DNA of 64,000 nt from Verrucomicrobiia bacterium (GTDB lineage Bacteria; Verrucomicrobiota; Verrucomicrobiia; Verrucomicrobiales; DEV007), in the NCBI GenBank assembly GCA_030427505.1, contig JAUICH010000001.1:496001-560000 (forward strand), given 5' to 3'. Shown piece after piece: positions 35,103-42,916 of the stretch. The notes under the pieces are model-generated. The model was given only the letters and a program-made list of their open reading frames with translations. It was not told the DNA's origin and ran no database searches. Numbering within the stretch: position 1 is the stretch's first letter; each line of letters starts with the position of its first letter. A program made the position numbers and the translations under genes.

Positions 35103-36569
35103 ATGGCTGAGACTCAAAAAACCGAAGTGCTTTGGACGCTCATCAGGGCCGAGTTGAAGACTCGTTTGGGGGGCCCTGCGTTCGACCGCTGGTTCCTTCG
35201 GTCCAGGCTGGTGGCAGCGGATGGAAACGTGGTCCGGTTGGCCGTGGGAAGCGAAATCCAGCAGCTCTTCATCGAGGAAAATTTGAGAGACCTGATTGAA
35301 GAAATTCTCTCGGGTTACTTTGAAGGTAAGCCAAAAGCCGTTTTTTCAGTGGATCGTTCGTTGGAGGGAGAGGTGCCGGCGGCTAAAGAGGTCAAAGAGG
35401 AAGGAATGAATGGAGCCGCCGGTCACGAGGGGAAAAACGGGATGCCGAAAAAGACAAATTTGCGCCAAAGTGGATCGGCCAAGCCCGGACCCCAATATGC
35501 CCTCAACGAGTTGGCTGAAGACACGGTCGAAGAGGGAGAAAGTGTTGAAAGCGAGCGTTTTACTTTCGACAACTTTGTCGTGGGAGACAACTGCCAGATG
35601 GCGGTCGCGGCGGCGCTGGCTGTCGCAGAAAAGCCCGCCCGCACCTACAACCCCCTTTACCTGTTCTCTGACAGCGGTCTTGGGAAGACCCATCTCTTGA
35701 AGGCCATCAAGAACGAGGTGCTCCGCCTCCGGCCCAAGGCCAAGGTCCTCTACGTGCCTAGCGAAGTCTTCCTGAACGAGTTTATTGAAGGTCTCCGGAA
35801 CAACGCGCTGGTAAAGTTCCGCAAGAAGTACCGGAAGGCGGATTTCCTGCTCATCGACGATATTCAGTTTCTGGCGAACAAAGACGCCATGCAGGAAGAA
35901 TTCTTCCATACCTTCAACTCTCTGACGGACGCGCATAAGCAGATCGTGCTTTCCAGCGACAAGTCGCCGAGCGAGTTGAAGGGACTGGAAGAGCGAATGA
36001 TTTCCCGCCTGGAGTGGGGCATGACCGCGGAGATCTACGCCCCGGGCATGGAAACCCGCATCGCCATCCTGCAGCGTAAGATGGACGACATGGTGGTCCG
36101 GTTGGAAGATTCGGTGGTCGAATACATCGCGGAACGAATCACCCGGAACGTCCGCCGCATGGAGGGGGCGCTGTTGCGGGCGGCTTCATTCAAGTCCATG
36201 AACGGAGTGGACCCCAGCGCGGACGAACTGGCGCACATTCTGGACGATCTCCTTCAGGACGAACTGGGCAAGAAAGCCACCGTGGACGACATCCAGAAGC
36301 AGGTGGCGGAGCACTTCGACCTGCGGATCGCGGACCTCACCGGTATCCGCCGGCCGGCCAACATCGCGCTGGCCCGGCAGATCGCGATGTACCTCGCCCG
36401 GGAACTGACGGACAATTCGTTGAAGGAAATCGGCGAAGCGTTTGGGGGCCGGGATCATGGAACCGTGCTGCACGCCTGGAGAAAAATCCGTGGGCGGCTC
36501 GACACCGACAGCAATATCAAGAGCAAGGTCAGCTTCCTGCGGCGGAGGCTCCAGAAATCCGGAGCCTGA
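35103..36569 (+). CDS. dnaA: Chromosomal replication initiator DnaA
   Basis: This 488-residue DnaA has the four-part layout: a helical domain I, a charged linker of about 80 residues, the AAA+ domain and a helix-turn-helix domain IV. Walker B is FLLIDDIQFLANK. The Walker A segment reads FSDSGLGKTHLL (S189-H197) where GGVGLGKTH is usual, so the first glycine is serine. Domain IV reads GRDHGTVLHAW: D451 and H452 are kept, but the next residue, threonine in E. coli (T435, a DNA contact), is glycine (G453). The ATG at 35103 is preferred; one at 35049 is in frame without a ribosome site. dnaN follows. Confidence 0.95.
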   Translation: MAETQKTEVLWTLIRAELKTRLGGPAFDRWFLRSRLVAADGNVVRLAVGSEIQQLFIEENLRDLIEEILSGYFEGKPKAVFSVDRSLEGEVPAAKEVKEEGMNGAAGHEGKNGMPKKTNLRQSGSAKPGPQYALNELAEDTVEEGESVESERFTFDNFVVGDNCQMAVAAALAVAEKPARTYNPLYLFSDSGLGKTHLLKAIKNEVLRLRPKAKVLYVPSEVFLNEFIEGLRNNALVKFRKKYRKADFLLIDDIQFLANKDAMQEEFFHTFNSLTDAHKQIVLSSDKSPSELKGLEERMISRLEWGMTAEIYAPGMETRIAILQRKMDDMVVRLEDSVVEYIAERITRNVRRMEGALLRAASFKSMNGVDPSADELAHILDDLLQDELGKKATVDDIQKQVAEHFDLRIADLTGIRRPANIALARQIAMYLARELTDNSLKEIGEAFGGRDHGTVLHAWRKIRGRLDTDSNIKSKVSFLRRRLQKSGA

Positions 36570-36605
36570 GGCTGGAGAAAGGCGCCATCCGTCACCGTTG
36601 GCGGC

Positions 36606-36631
36606 AGGTGAAACGCGCGGTTTCAACACCT
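36606..36631 (+). terminator. Hairpin after dnaA
   Basis: GAAAC (36610-36614) pairs with GTTTC (36620-36624), and outer AGGT/ACCT can pair across a short bulge. No T run follows, so a terminating role is uncertain; it may instead be a regulatory dyad in the dnaA-dnaN gap. Confidence 0.3.
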
Positions 36632-36780
36632 GTGTCCGCGTGCGTGCCGCATTTGTACCAAGTGACGGATTTTAATTAGACATGCCTGACAATTGCGTTC
36701 AATATGCTCGCGATTCCGTCTGCTCATTCGGCAACAACTGCCGGAATGTCAGCAAAGTAGGGTAGACGCTTTTAGGCGCC

Positions 36781-37878
36781 ATGAAATTCCAGATCGATCG
36801 GGAAACCTTTCTAGAAGGCCTCCAACAGGTTCAGCACGTTGTCAGCACCCGTACGACCCTGCCCATACTTTCGAACGTCTTAATTGAGGCGGATGGAGAC
36901 GAACTCAAATTGACGACCACGGACCTGGACGTGGGGGTCAGCGGAAGAATCAAGGCCGACATTGAAAGCGGCGGCGCCTCCACCCTGCCGGCCCGCCGGC
37001 TGGTGAATATCATTCGCGAGCTGCCGAGCAGCGACGTCGCGGTCGAGATTGATGGAGACAATGTGGCCTCCATTCGCAGTGGCCCGAGTTTCTTCAAGAT
37101 CCTGGGCCTGGATCAGGAAGAGTTTCCTCCGTTTCCGGACTTCGACGAAGCCAAGGAGTTCGCGTTGGATCAAAAGACCCTGCGGGACAGCCTGCGCAAA
37201 ACGTCTTACGCCATCTCCACCGACGAGACCCGCTACGTCCTGAACGGCATCTTTTGCAGCCTCAAAGACGGCATGATGACTCTGGTGGCCACGGATGGGC
37301 GCCGCCTGGCCATGGTGGAGCACGAAGTGGAATTTCCCGCCGGTAATGAAACGGATGTCATCATTCCGACCAAGGCGGTGAACGAACTGCAGCGACTGCT
37401 GGGAGAGGTGGGCGAAGTCAGGGTCCGCATCACGGACAGCCAGATCGCTTTCGAACTGAATCAAAACGTTCTGGTCAGCAAACTGATCGAGGGTAACTAC
37501 CCGAATTTCCGCCAAGTCATCCCGGGCGAAGCGAACGACCGGGTTACCATCGAGCGCGAAGTGCTGCTCAACTCCGTTCATCGCGTGTCTCTGTTGACCA
37601 GTGAGAAGTCGAATTCCGTGAAGCTGATGTTCGAAGACGATCAGCTCCACATCACGGCAAACTCCCCTGAGATTGGGGAAGCCAAGGAAAGCCTTCATGT
37701 TCAGTACAAGGGCAAGAAGATGTCCATCGCCTTCAACCCAGACTTCCTGATGGCTCCGCTGCGGAACCTGGATCAGGACGAGGTTTTCCTGGATCTCATC
37801 GACGAAATGAGTCCCGGCGTCCTCAAGGTGGACGAGCCTTTCCTTTATGTGCTCATGCCCATGCGGGTGAGCCAGTAA
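36781..37878 (+). CDS. dnaN: DNA polymerase III beta sliding clamp
   Basis: This 365-residue clamp subunit has the three-domain beta-clamp layout of normal length: MKFQIDRETFLEGLQQVQHV, LPARRLVNIIRELPS, GIFCSLKDGMMTLVATDGRRLAMVE, LVSKLIEGNYPNFRQVIP and a C-terminus ending LYVLMPMRVSQ, which matches the typical VMPMR ending. It tethers the replicative polymerase to DNA. It lies 211 bases after dnaA, a widespread order. Confidence 0.95.
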   Translation: MKFQIDRETFLEGLQQVQHVVSTRTTLPILSNVLIEADGDELKLTTTDLDVGVSGRIKADIESGGASTLPARRLVNIIRELPSSDVAVEIDGDNVASIRSGPSFFKILGLDQEEFPPFPDFDEAKEFALDQKTLRDSLRKTSYAISTDETRYVLNGIFCSLKDGMMTLVATDGRRLAMVEHEVEFPAGNETDVIIPTKAVNELQRLLGEVGEVRVRITDSQIAFELNQNVLVSKLIEGNYPNFRQVIPGEANDRVTIEREVLLNSVHRVSLLTSEKSNSVKLMFEDDQLHITANSPEIGEAKESLHVQYKGKKMSIAFNPDFLMAPLRNLDQDEVFLDLIDEMSPGVLKVDEPFLYVLMPMRVSQ

Positions 37879-37988
37879 GGAAAACTGACGGGGGCCTTCT
37901 ATTCCGGGCCACTCCCCTGTGGTGACGGCTCCGGGATGTCCGTTGAGAGACGGCGAGCTTCGACAAGAAATCGGACCGGTTGGGCTCT

Positions 37989-38651
37989 TTACGCTCCGGC
38001 TGGCGTGTCCGGCACCGGTTGCGAGAGAAAGTTCCGTAGCAATGTCATGCCCAGCTTTTGGCTGCGCTCTGGGTGAAACTGGGTGGCCACGGCTCGGCCC
38101 TGGCGAATACTGGCCGCGAACTCGATGCCGTAGTCCGCGGTCGAACCAATTGCGGCCGGGTCTTCGGGCGCCGGATAGTAGGAGTGAACGAAATAGAAGT
38201 AAGGCTTCTCTGGCAGCGACCGCCAAATGGGATCGGCCGGGTCCGCCAGTTTCAGGGCGTTCCAACCCATGTGGGGAACCTTCAGCCCCATGGTGGAGGG
38301 AAACCGTTTTACCGTGCCGCTCAGAAAGCCCAGGCCTTCCGTGCCGGGAGACTCTTCGCTGGACTCGAAGAGAACCTGGTAGCCAATGCAGATGCCAAAG
38401 AAAGGCCGGTCTTCCCGAAGCCAGGAGCGCAGGGGACTCACCAGTCCGCGGGCCTCAAGTTGGTTCATGCAGTCTCCAAAGGCTCCCTGACCCGGAAACA
38501 CCAGACGGTCAATGCCTTCCAGATCAGCAGAGGCACTGATCAGGCGGATGTCCGCGCCGAGAAACTCCAAGGCGTTTCTGACGCTCCGCAGGTTGCCTCC
38601 CCCGTAGTCGATGATTCCCGTCCGGGAACCGCCAGATGTCTCGCTTTCCAT
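37989..38651 (-). CDS. hisH: Imidazole glycerol phosphate synthase subunit HisH
   Basis: This 220-residue class I glutamine amidotransferase supplies ammonia to HisF in histidine synthesis. The nucleophile is C88 (FFGICIGYQ) with the triad H193 and E195 (ATQFHPER); GIIDYGGGNLRSV and GQGAFGDCM are family blocks. Most HisH proteins have G-[IV]-C-L-G-M-Q, so the I and Y here are mild variants. It follows hisB by 23 bases on the same strand, while hisF and hisA are not adjacent. Confidence 0.93.
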   Translation of the reverse strand: MESETSGGSRTGIIDYGGGNLRSVRNALEFLGADIRLISASADLEGIDRLVFPGQGAFGDCMNQLEARGLVSPLRSWLREDRPFFGICIGYQVLFESSEESPGTEGLGFLSGTVKRFPSTMGLKVPHMGWNALKLADPADPIWRSLPEKPYFYFVHSYYPAPEDPAAIGSTADYGIEFAASIRQGRAVATQFHPERSQKLGMTLLRNFLSQPVPDTPAGA

Positions 38652-38674
38652 GTTACCGGGCCCGGAAAGGGTGT

Positions 38675-39277
38675 TTAGAGAACGTCCTTGGTGCTGGGGA
38701 TCTGATCGGCGATCCGCGAATCGATCCGGATGGCCTGGTCCACGGCTTTGGCCATGCCTTTGAAAACGGCTTCGGACATGTGGTGAGCATCCCGGCCATA
38801 GAGAATGGCCACGTGAAGATTCATCAAGGCGTTGAAGGAAAAGGCCCGGAGAAACTCCTCGATGAGCGTGAAATTGAAACTGCCGCCAATAGACTCCATC
38901 TTTTCGGGAGCTTCATAGGCCAGGTAAGGGCGTCCGCCAAAGTCCAGGGCCACGCGGCACAGGGTCTCGTCCATCGGCAGGAGCGCCCAGCCGTAGCGCA
39001 CGATGCCGCGTTTGTCGCCCAAGGCTTCTTTGAGCGTCTGCCCCAGCACGATACCCGTGTCTTCCACCGTGTGGTGAAAGTCCACTTCCAGGTCGCCCTT
39101 GGCGGTCACTTCCAGGTCGATCCGGCTGTGCTTGGAAAAGAGCGTCAGCATGTGGTCGAAGAACGGAATCCCCGTATCGATCCGGCTGATGCCCCGGCCA
39201 TCCAGATCCAGTCGAAGATCGATGACGGTTTCGGCAGTCTCTCTGTGGGTGTGGGCTGTTCGCGTTCTGGCGCTCAT
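38675..39277 (-). CDS. hisB: Imidazoleglycerol-phosphate dehydratase
   Basis: This 200-residue protein is the monofunctional HisB dehydratase of histidine synthesis, a Mn-dependent 24-mer. Metal-binding repeats are visible as DTGIPFFDHML, VDFHHTVEDTGI and GRDAHHMSEAVFKGMAKA. There is no histidinol-phosphatase domain such as enterobacterial HisB has. It probably forms a two-gene unit with hisH. Confidence 0.94.
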   Translation of the reverse strand: MSARTRTAHTHRETAETVIDLRLDLDGRGISRIDTGIPFFDHMLTLFSKHSRIDLEVTAKGDLEVDFHHTVEDTGIVLGQTLKEALGDKRGIVRYGWALLPMDETLCRVALDFGGRPYLAYEAPEKMESIGGSFNFTLIEEFLRAFSFNALMNLHVAILYGRDAHHMSEAVFKGMAKAVDQAIRIDSRIADQIPSTKDVL

Positions 39278-39360
39278 CTATCGAGGTCATTAAGAAAGGG
39301 CTCAATCAGCGGGACGGAACTTTCCTCCGCGAAAGAGCCCTTGCGCTAACTATCCTCTGA

Positions 39361-39440
39361 CCCGGCGCGGTGTGCAACACCGCCCGGGAAAAGGGTGCCG
39401 TTCTATTGAGAACCAGGCCGCTTTGTGAACGGCCCAGTTC
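39361..39440 (-). terminator. Two hairpins between an exported protein gene and hisB
   Basis: A strong stem of 12 pairs with one bulge (39361-39388, loop GCA) and a second stem GGCCG/CGGCC with outer GAAC/GTTC (39410-39440) lie just past the end of the leftward gene that stops at 39454. Neither is followed by a clear T run, so the terminator call is tentative. Confidence 0.35.
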
Positions 39441-39453
39441 CCCGGCTGGTCGA

Positions 39454-41064
39454 TCATGCGTCTTCCTTCTTTCCGCCAATGCCGAGCACTTTGGCGCCTA
39501 CGGTCACGATAATGAGTACCGCGGCCAATCCCCAGATGACGTACTGAAGATTGAACCCGCCGCCCGAAGAAGAGGCGGATGTGGGCCGGGGCTGCTCTTC
39601 CTCTTCCTCGTCCGCTTCATCCGAGGCGGGGGCTGGCTTGGCGGGTTTCTTGGCAGAGGACGTGGATTTCTTCTCCGGCTTGCCGGTTTCCTTTTTCTTC
39701 TCGTCGTCAGAAGCCTTGGAGGCGGCCATGGCCGCCGCAAGCGAAGTGGCTGGCGCCTCTCCGGCTCCTTCTTCTTTCTTTTCCTCTTCGGCGGGATCCT
39801 TGGCGGCCGAGCCTTGCAGGGCTGTCATCAGTTCTTCCGTTTTGGAATCTTCGGCTTCCTTCGCTTTCTTGGCGGCTTCGGCGACTTCCGCTTTCTTGGC
39901 TTTCAGCTTGTCGTAGAGGCTGGCCACGTAGTTTTCCTTGGAAGAACTGCCCTTGCCGGAGGAAGACCTTTTGGCGGAAGATCCCGTGCCTGTGCGGGAT
40001 TGCGGGCGGTTCTGGGGGCCGGAGCTGGACCGGGCGCCGGGCGAAGCACTCACGCTGGTGGGCATGGCCAGCGCTTCTTTGAGCTTGGCTTCCGCTTCGG
40101 CTGTCTGACCTTTATTGATCATCTCCTCGGCGGTCATGAAGACTTTGGCTTGCTCCGCCAGCAGGCCGGGGTCCGCAGAGGCCAGCCGTTCGTTTTCAGA
40201 TTCGATCAGGCTAGACACAGACTCCAGGCTGTCGCGGGAGCGCACATTCACCGTCATCCATTTGATGCCTTCCGCCTTTTCGGCTTCCACCCGTGCTTTG
40301 TATTGTTCCTGTTCGCGCTGGTAGGCCGCTTCCGTGTCGGCCCGTTGCAACTCGTTCAGGGTCTCCAGGCCTTTTTGGTATTCCGACTCTTTGTATTCCA
40401 GATCCGCCAGATTGCGTTGAATGGTCTTGCCATAGACCGGCAGGATCATCTGGGCCAGTTTCACCGCTTCCGGATAGGCTTCCGTGCCGGTGTATTGCTC
40501 TTCGATTCTTTCGAACTCGCGCATCGCGCTGGTGAAGTCCCGCTTGTTGGCCAGTTGGTTCATCCGGTACTTGAGCACCCGCGCCTGGTAGTTGGCTTTG
40601 AAGTTCTGCTGGTAGTCCTTACTGATCCACTGGTCTTCCAGTTTCACCTGACCCGCGTCCCGCAGCGCCTTTTCTTCCTGTAGCTGCTTGAGGATCTTTT
40701 CGACCTCATCCTTGTGTGGGCTGTCGGGATAGGCCTTCAGGAAGGCCTCCGGTCCGGTCCGGATCATCTCTTCGTAGTCTGAGGAGGACATCAACGAAGG
40801 CGTGGGGATATGGGATTGAATCCGTTCGAACTCCAAGTCATCGGGAGTCGACTTCTGGATTTCGGCAATGTCTTTCCGGAGAACGGTTTTCGTGTCCTTG
40901 ATCCCGGCATTGAGCTGGATTTCTATCTTAATGAAGTCGCTGCTCTCATAGGTGATCTTGCCGTCCAGTTCTTCACCGGTATTCAACTTCACGATGTCAG
41001 AATAGCCGGGCAGAACGGTGAGTGCCCAAATTGCGGCAACGAGGGGGTAAACAAATCGCTTCAT
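39454..41064 (-). CDS. Exported protein with low-complexity linker and C-terminal anchor
   Basis: This 536-residue protein has a signal peptide (cleavage near GYSD), an N-terminal beta-type domain (DIVKLNTGEELDGKITYESS, then TVLRKDIAEIQKSTPDDLEF), helical TPR-like or coiled segments over residues 90-330, a Ser/Lys/Glu/Ala-rich linker, and a single C-terminal helix (YVIWGLAAVLIIVTVGAKVL). The N-terminal part resembles a small domain seen in exported verrucomicrobial proteins sometimes labelled PTPDL; I offer this only as a likeness. It is probably anchored in the inner membrane and reaches into the periplasm. Confidence 0.6.
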   Translation of the reverse strand: MKRFVYPLVAAIWALTVLPGYSDIVKLNTGEELDGKITYESSDFIKIEIQLNAGIKDTKTVLRKDIAEIQKSTPDDLEFERIQSHIPTPSLMSSSDYEEMIRTGPEAFLKAYPDSPHKDEVEKILKQLQEEKALRDAGQVKLEDQWISKDYQQNFKANYQARVLKYRMNQLANKRDFTSAMREFERIEEQYTGTEAYPEAVKLAQMILPVYGKTIQRNLADLEYKESEYQKGLETLNELQRADTEAAYQREQEQYKARVEAEKAEGIKWMTVNVRSRDSLESVSSLIESENERLASADPGLLAEQAKVFMTAEEMINKGQTAEAEAKLKEALAMPTSVSASPGARSSSGPQNRPQSRTGTGSSAKRSSSGKGSSSKENYVASLYDKLKAKKAEVAEAAKKAKEAEDSKTEELMTALQGSAAKDPAEEEKKEEGAGEAPATSLAAAMAASKASDDEKKKETGKPEKKSTSSAKKPAKPAPASDEADEEEEEQPRPTSASSSGGGFNLQYVIWGLAAVLIIVTVGAKVLGIGGKKEDA

Positions 41065-41276
41065 GACGTATATGGGTTGGAAAAGGCCAATCTATTGGCG
41101 GGAGTAATGGGGGAAATCCAGAATATTAATTTAGTTTCTTTACCGAATCGGAACAATTCTTTTTGCGGCGAAAGCCTTTGGGGCTGGGCATGCGCTCTTT
41201 AGAGGAGCGATATGAGAGCTTTCCTTTGTGGCGATTTTCGCTGAAATTCTATTAGGAATCTTTAGTAGTTAAGATT

Positions 41277-42089
41277 GTGTTATCAATTGTGGTTGCCAGT
41301 CAGAAAGGTGGGGTCGGCAAGACGACCGTGGCCATCAACTTGGCCTACTCCCTGGCCCGTAGAGGCTGGCGGACCCTGTTGGTGGATTCCGATCCGCAGG
41401 GGTCGGTAGGCCTTTCCCTGACGGAGAAGGCTCGCGACTGCAGCGGGTTCTTTGACATCCTGTCAGGCACCGCCGTGGGAGATACCGCGTTGCTGTCTAC
41501 CCGCTTGCCCGAACTAAGTCTGATGGCTTCGGGAGATCCCGATAAATTTTACTTGGGAAGCGTGGCCGTGCAGCGCGAACTGATTTCCGCGCGGATCCAG
41601 AGTCTCTTTGCCGATACCAAAGAGGCCGGATTTGACGTCTGCCTCATCGATACCCAGGCCGGTGTGTATGGCGTGAACGGAGAGCTGCTGCGCGCCTCCG
41701 GTCATGTACTCATTCCGGAGCAAGCGGAACCGCTGGCCTTGAGGTCGCTACCTCAAATGTTGAGAATGTTGGCTTCCATCAAGGCCGATTCGGACACACC
41801 ACAATTGATCGGCGTCTTGCTGACCATGGTGCGGCCCGAAGATCCGGACGGTCTGAGCCTATTGGAGGAGGTAAGGGAAGCCTTTCCGCGGGAACTGGTC
41901 ATGAAGACCACCATCCCGCGAGATGACGACTATCTAAAAGCGAGCCAGATCGGAGTACCGGTGGGCCTGCTCTACCGAAACCCTCCCTTAAGCGCCCTGA
42001 TCTTCGATCAGTTGGCCGCGGAGATCGAAAAAAAACTGAACCTGGAGACCCGGCATGGCGAAACAGAATTCACTCGGCTCATGGATTGA
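41277..42089 (+). CDS. ParA/MinD-type P-loop ATPase
   Basis: This 270-residue ATPase has a deviant Walker A (QKGGVGKTT, residues 9-17), TLLVDSDPQGSVGLSL and CLIDTQAGVYGVNGELL, all typical of ParA. ParA proteins position DNA or protein cargo. No ParB or parS site is nearby; instead the next gene overlaps it by 35 bases, so cargo positioning is as likely as DNA partition. The start is GTG at 41277 with a weak ribosome site. Confidence 0.85.
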   Translation: MLSIVVASQKGGVGKTTVAINLAYSLARRGWRTLLVDSDPQGSVGLSLTEKARDCSGFFDILSGTAVGDTALLSTRLPELSLMASGDPDKFYLGSVAVQRELISARIQSLFADTKEAGFDVCLIDTQAGVYGVNGELLRASGHVLIPEQAEPLALRSLPQMLRMLASIKADSDTPQLIGVLLTMVRPEDPDGLSLLEEVREAFPRELVMKTTIPRDDDYLKASQIGVPVGLLYRNPPLSALIFDQLAAEIEKKLNLETRHGETEFTRLMD

Positions 42090-42888
42090 TCCCGAAGAGA
42101 TCCGTTCCCTGACCGGAAAGCTGATGCCTGCCCGCGAGGAAGGGGAGAAGGAGGCGAAAGCCAGCGCCGAGTCCGGAGAGAAAGAGGAGCAGCAGCCTGA
42201 TGGCTTGGGGTGGAACTTGCCCCAAAGTTACAGCGCCGCGCCGTTTCCCACCCCGGAACGGAAGCTCCGCGCCCCGGCGGAGTCCGCCCCCGTACCGCCC
42301 AAACTCCCCATGGCGCGGCGCGCGGCCCGGGCCTTGGCGGACCTGAAAAGCCAAGCCATGGAATCCGGCTTACTAAAGAAGAAAGGCGAAATACCAAACG
42401 GTATCTCTCCGTCATCCGGCAACGGCGTTTCGGAGGAAAAGAACAAAGATGGCGCGCGGTCCCAGTTGCCTGAACTGGAGTTCGAAATCGCGGACGCTCC
42501 GCTGCGGGTCAGGCTCCTGTCCTTTGCCCGTTGGGCCAGCCGCCGGACGCAGAGCCGTTTCCTCATCCTGATCGACTCGCAGGGGTACACCTTGGTCGAA
42601 GAAAAGGAGCCGGATTTTCCCGCGGCATCCGCGGACTTGGTCCGCGCGTCCCTCATGTTTTCCGGAGTTGCCGGCCGTTCCGAAAAGCTGATCACGTCCC
42701 AGGAGGAGGCCCAGGGAGTAGCCCTGCTGGCGCTAGGGGACCGGGAATGGCTGGCCGTGGTAGGCTGTGAGAGCCGGGTCGGCCCGGTCACCTTGTGTCT
42801 TCTGCTCGATCAACCTGTCCGGGCAGCGGATTCCGTCTTGCTGCGGCGGGGGCTGGAGCGGGCGCTGGACCCGCCGCGGGACAACTGA
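42055..42888 (+). CDS. Hypothetical partner of the ParA-type ATPase
   Basis: This 277-residue protein has a charged, proline-rich N-terminal half and a compact C-terminal half (about 155-270) with an alternating pattern: RFLILIDSQGYTLVEEKEP, LVRASLMFSGVAG, GVALLALGDREWLAVVGCES. This pattern recalls roadblock/LC7-type domains, which regulate small GTPases and ATPases, but the match is by eye only. It overlaps the ParA gene by 35 bases and has GGAGA 9 bases before its ATG, so the two proteins are made together and may form one complex. Confidence 0.55.
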   Translation: MAKQNSLGSWIDPEEIRSLTGKLMPAREEGEKEAKASAESGEKEEQQPDGLGWNLPQSYSAAPFPTPERKLRAPAESAPVPPKLPMARRAARALADLKSQAMESGLLKKKGEIPNGISPSSGNGVSEEKNKDGARSQLPELEFEIADAPLRVRLLSFARWASRRTQSRFLILIDSQGYTLVEEKEPDFPAASADLVRASLMFSGVAGRSEKLITSQEEAQGVALLALGDREWLAVVGCESRVGPVTLCLLLDQPVRAADSVLLRRGLERALDPPRDN

Positions 42889-42916
42889 CTACAACAGACG
42901 TTCCGGCGAGGCGAAT

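Noticed and set aside
34801-35157. 118-codon Cys-rich frame before and overlapping dnaA
   Set aside because: No ribosome site, odd composition and overlap with the dnaA start in another frame.
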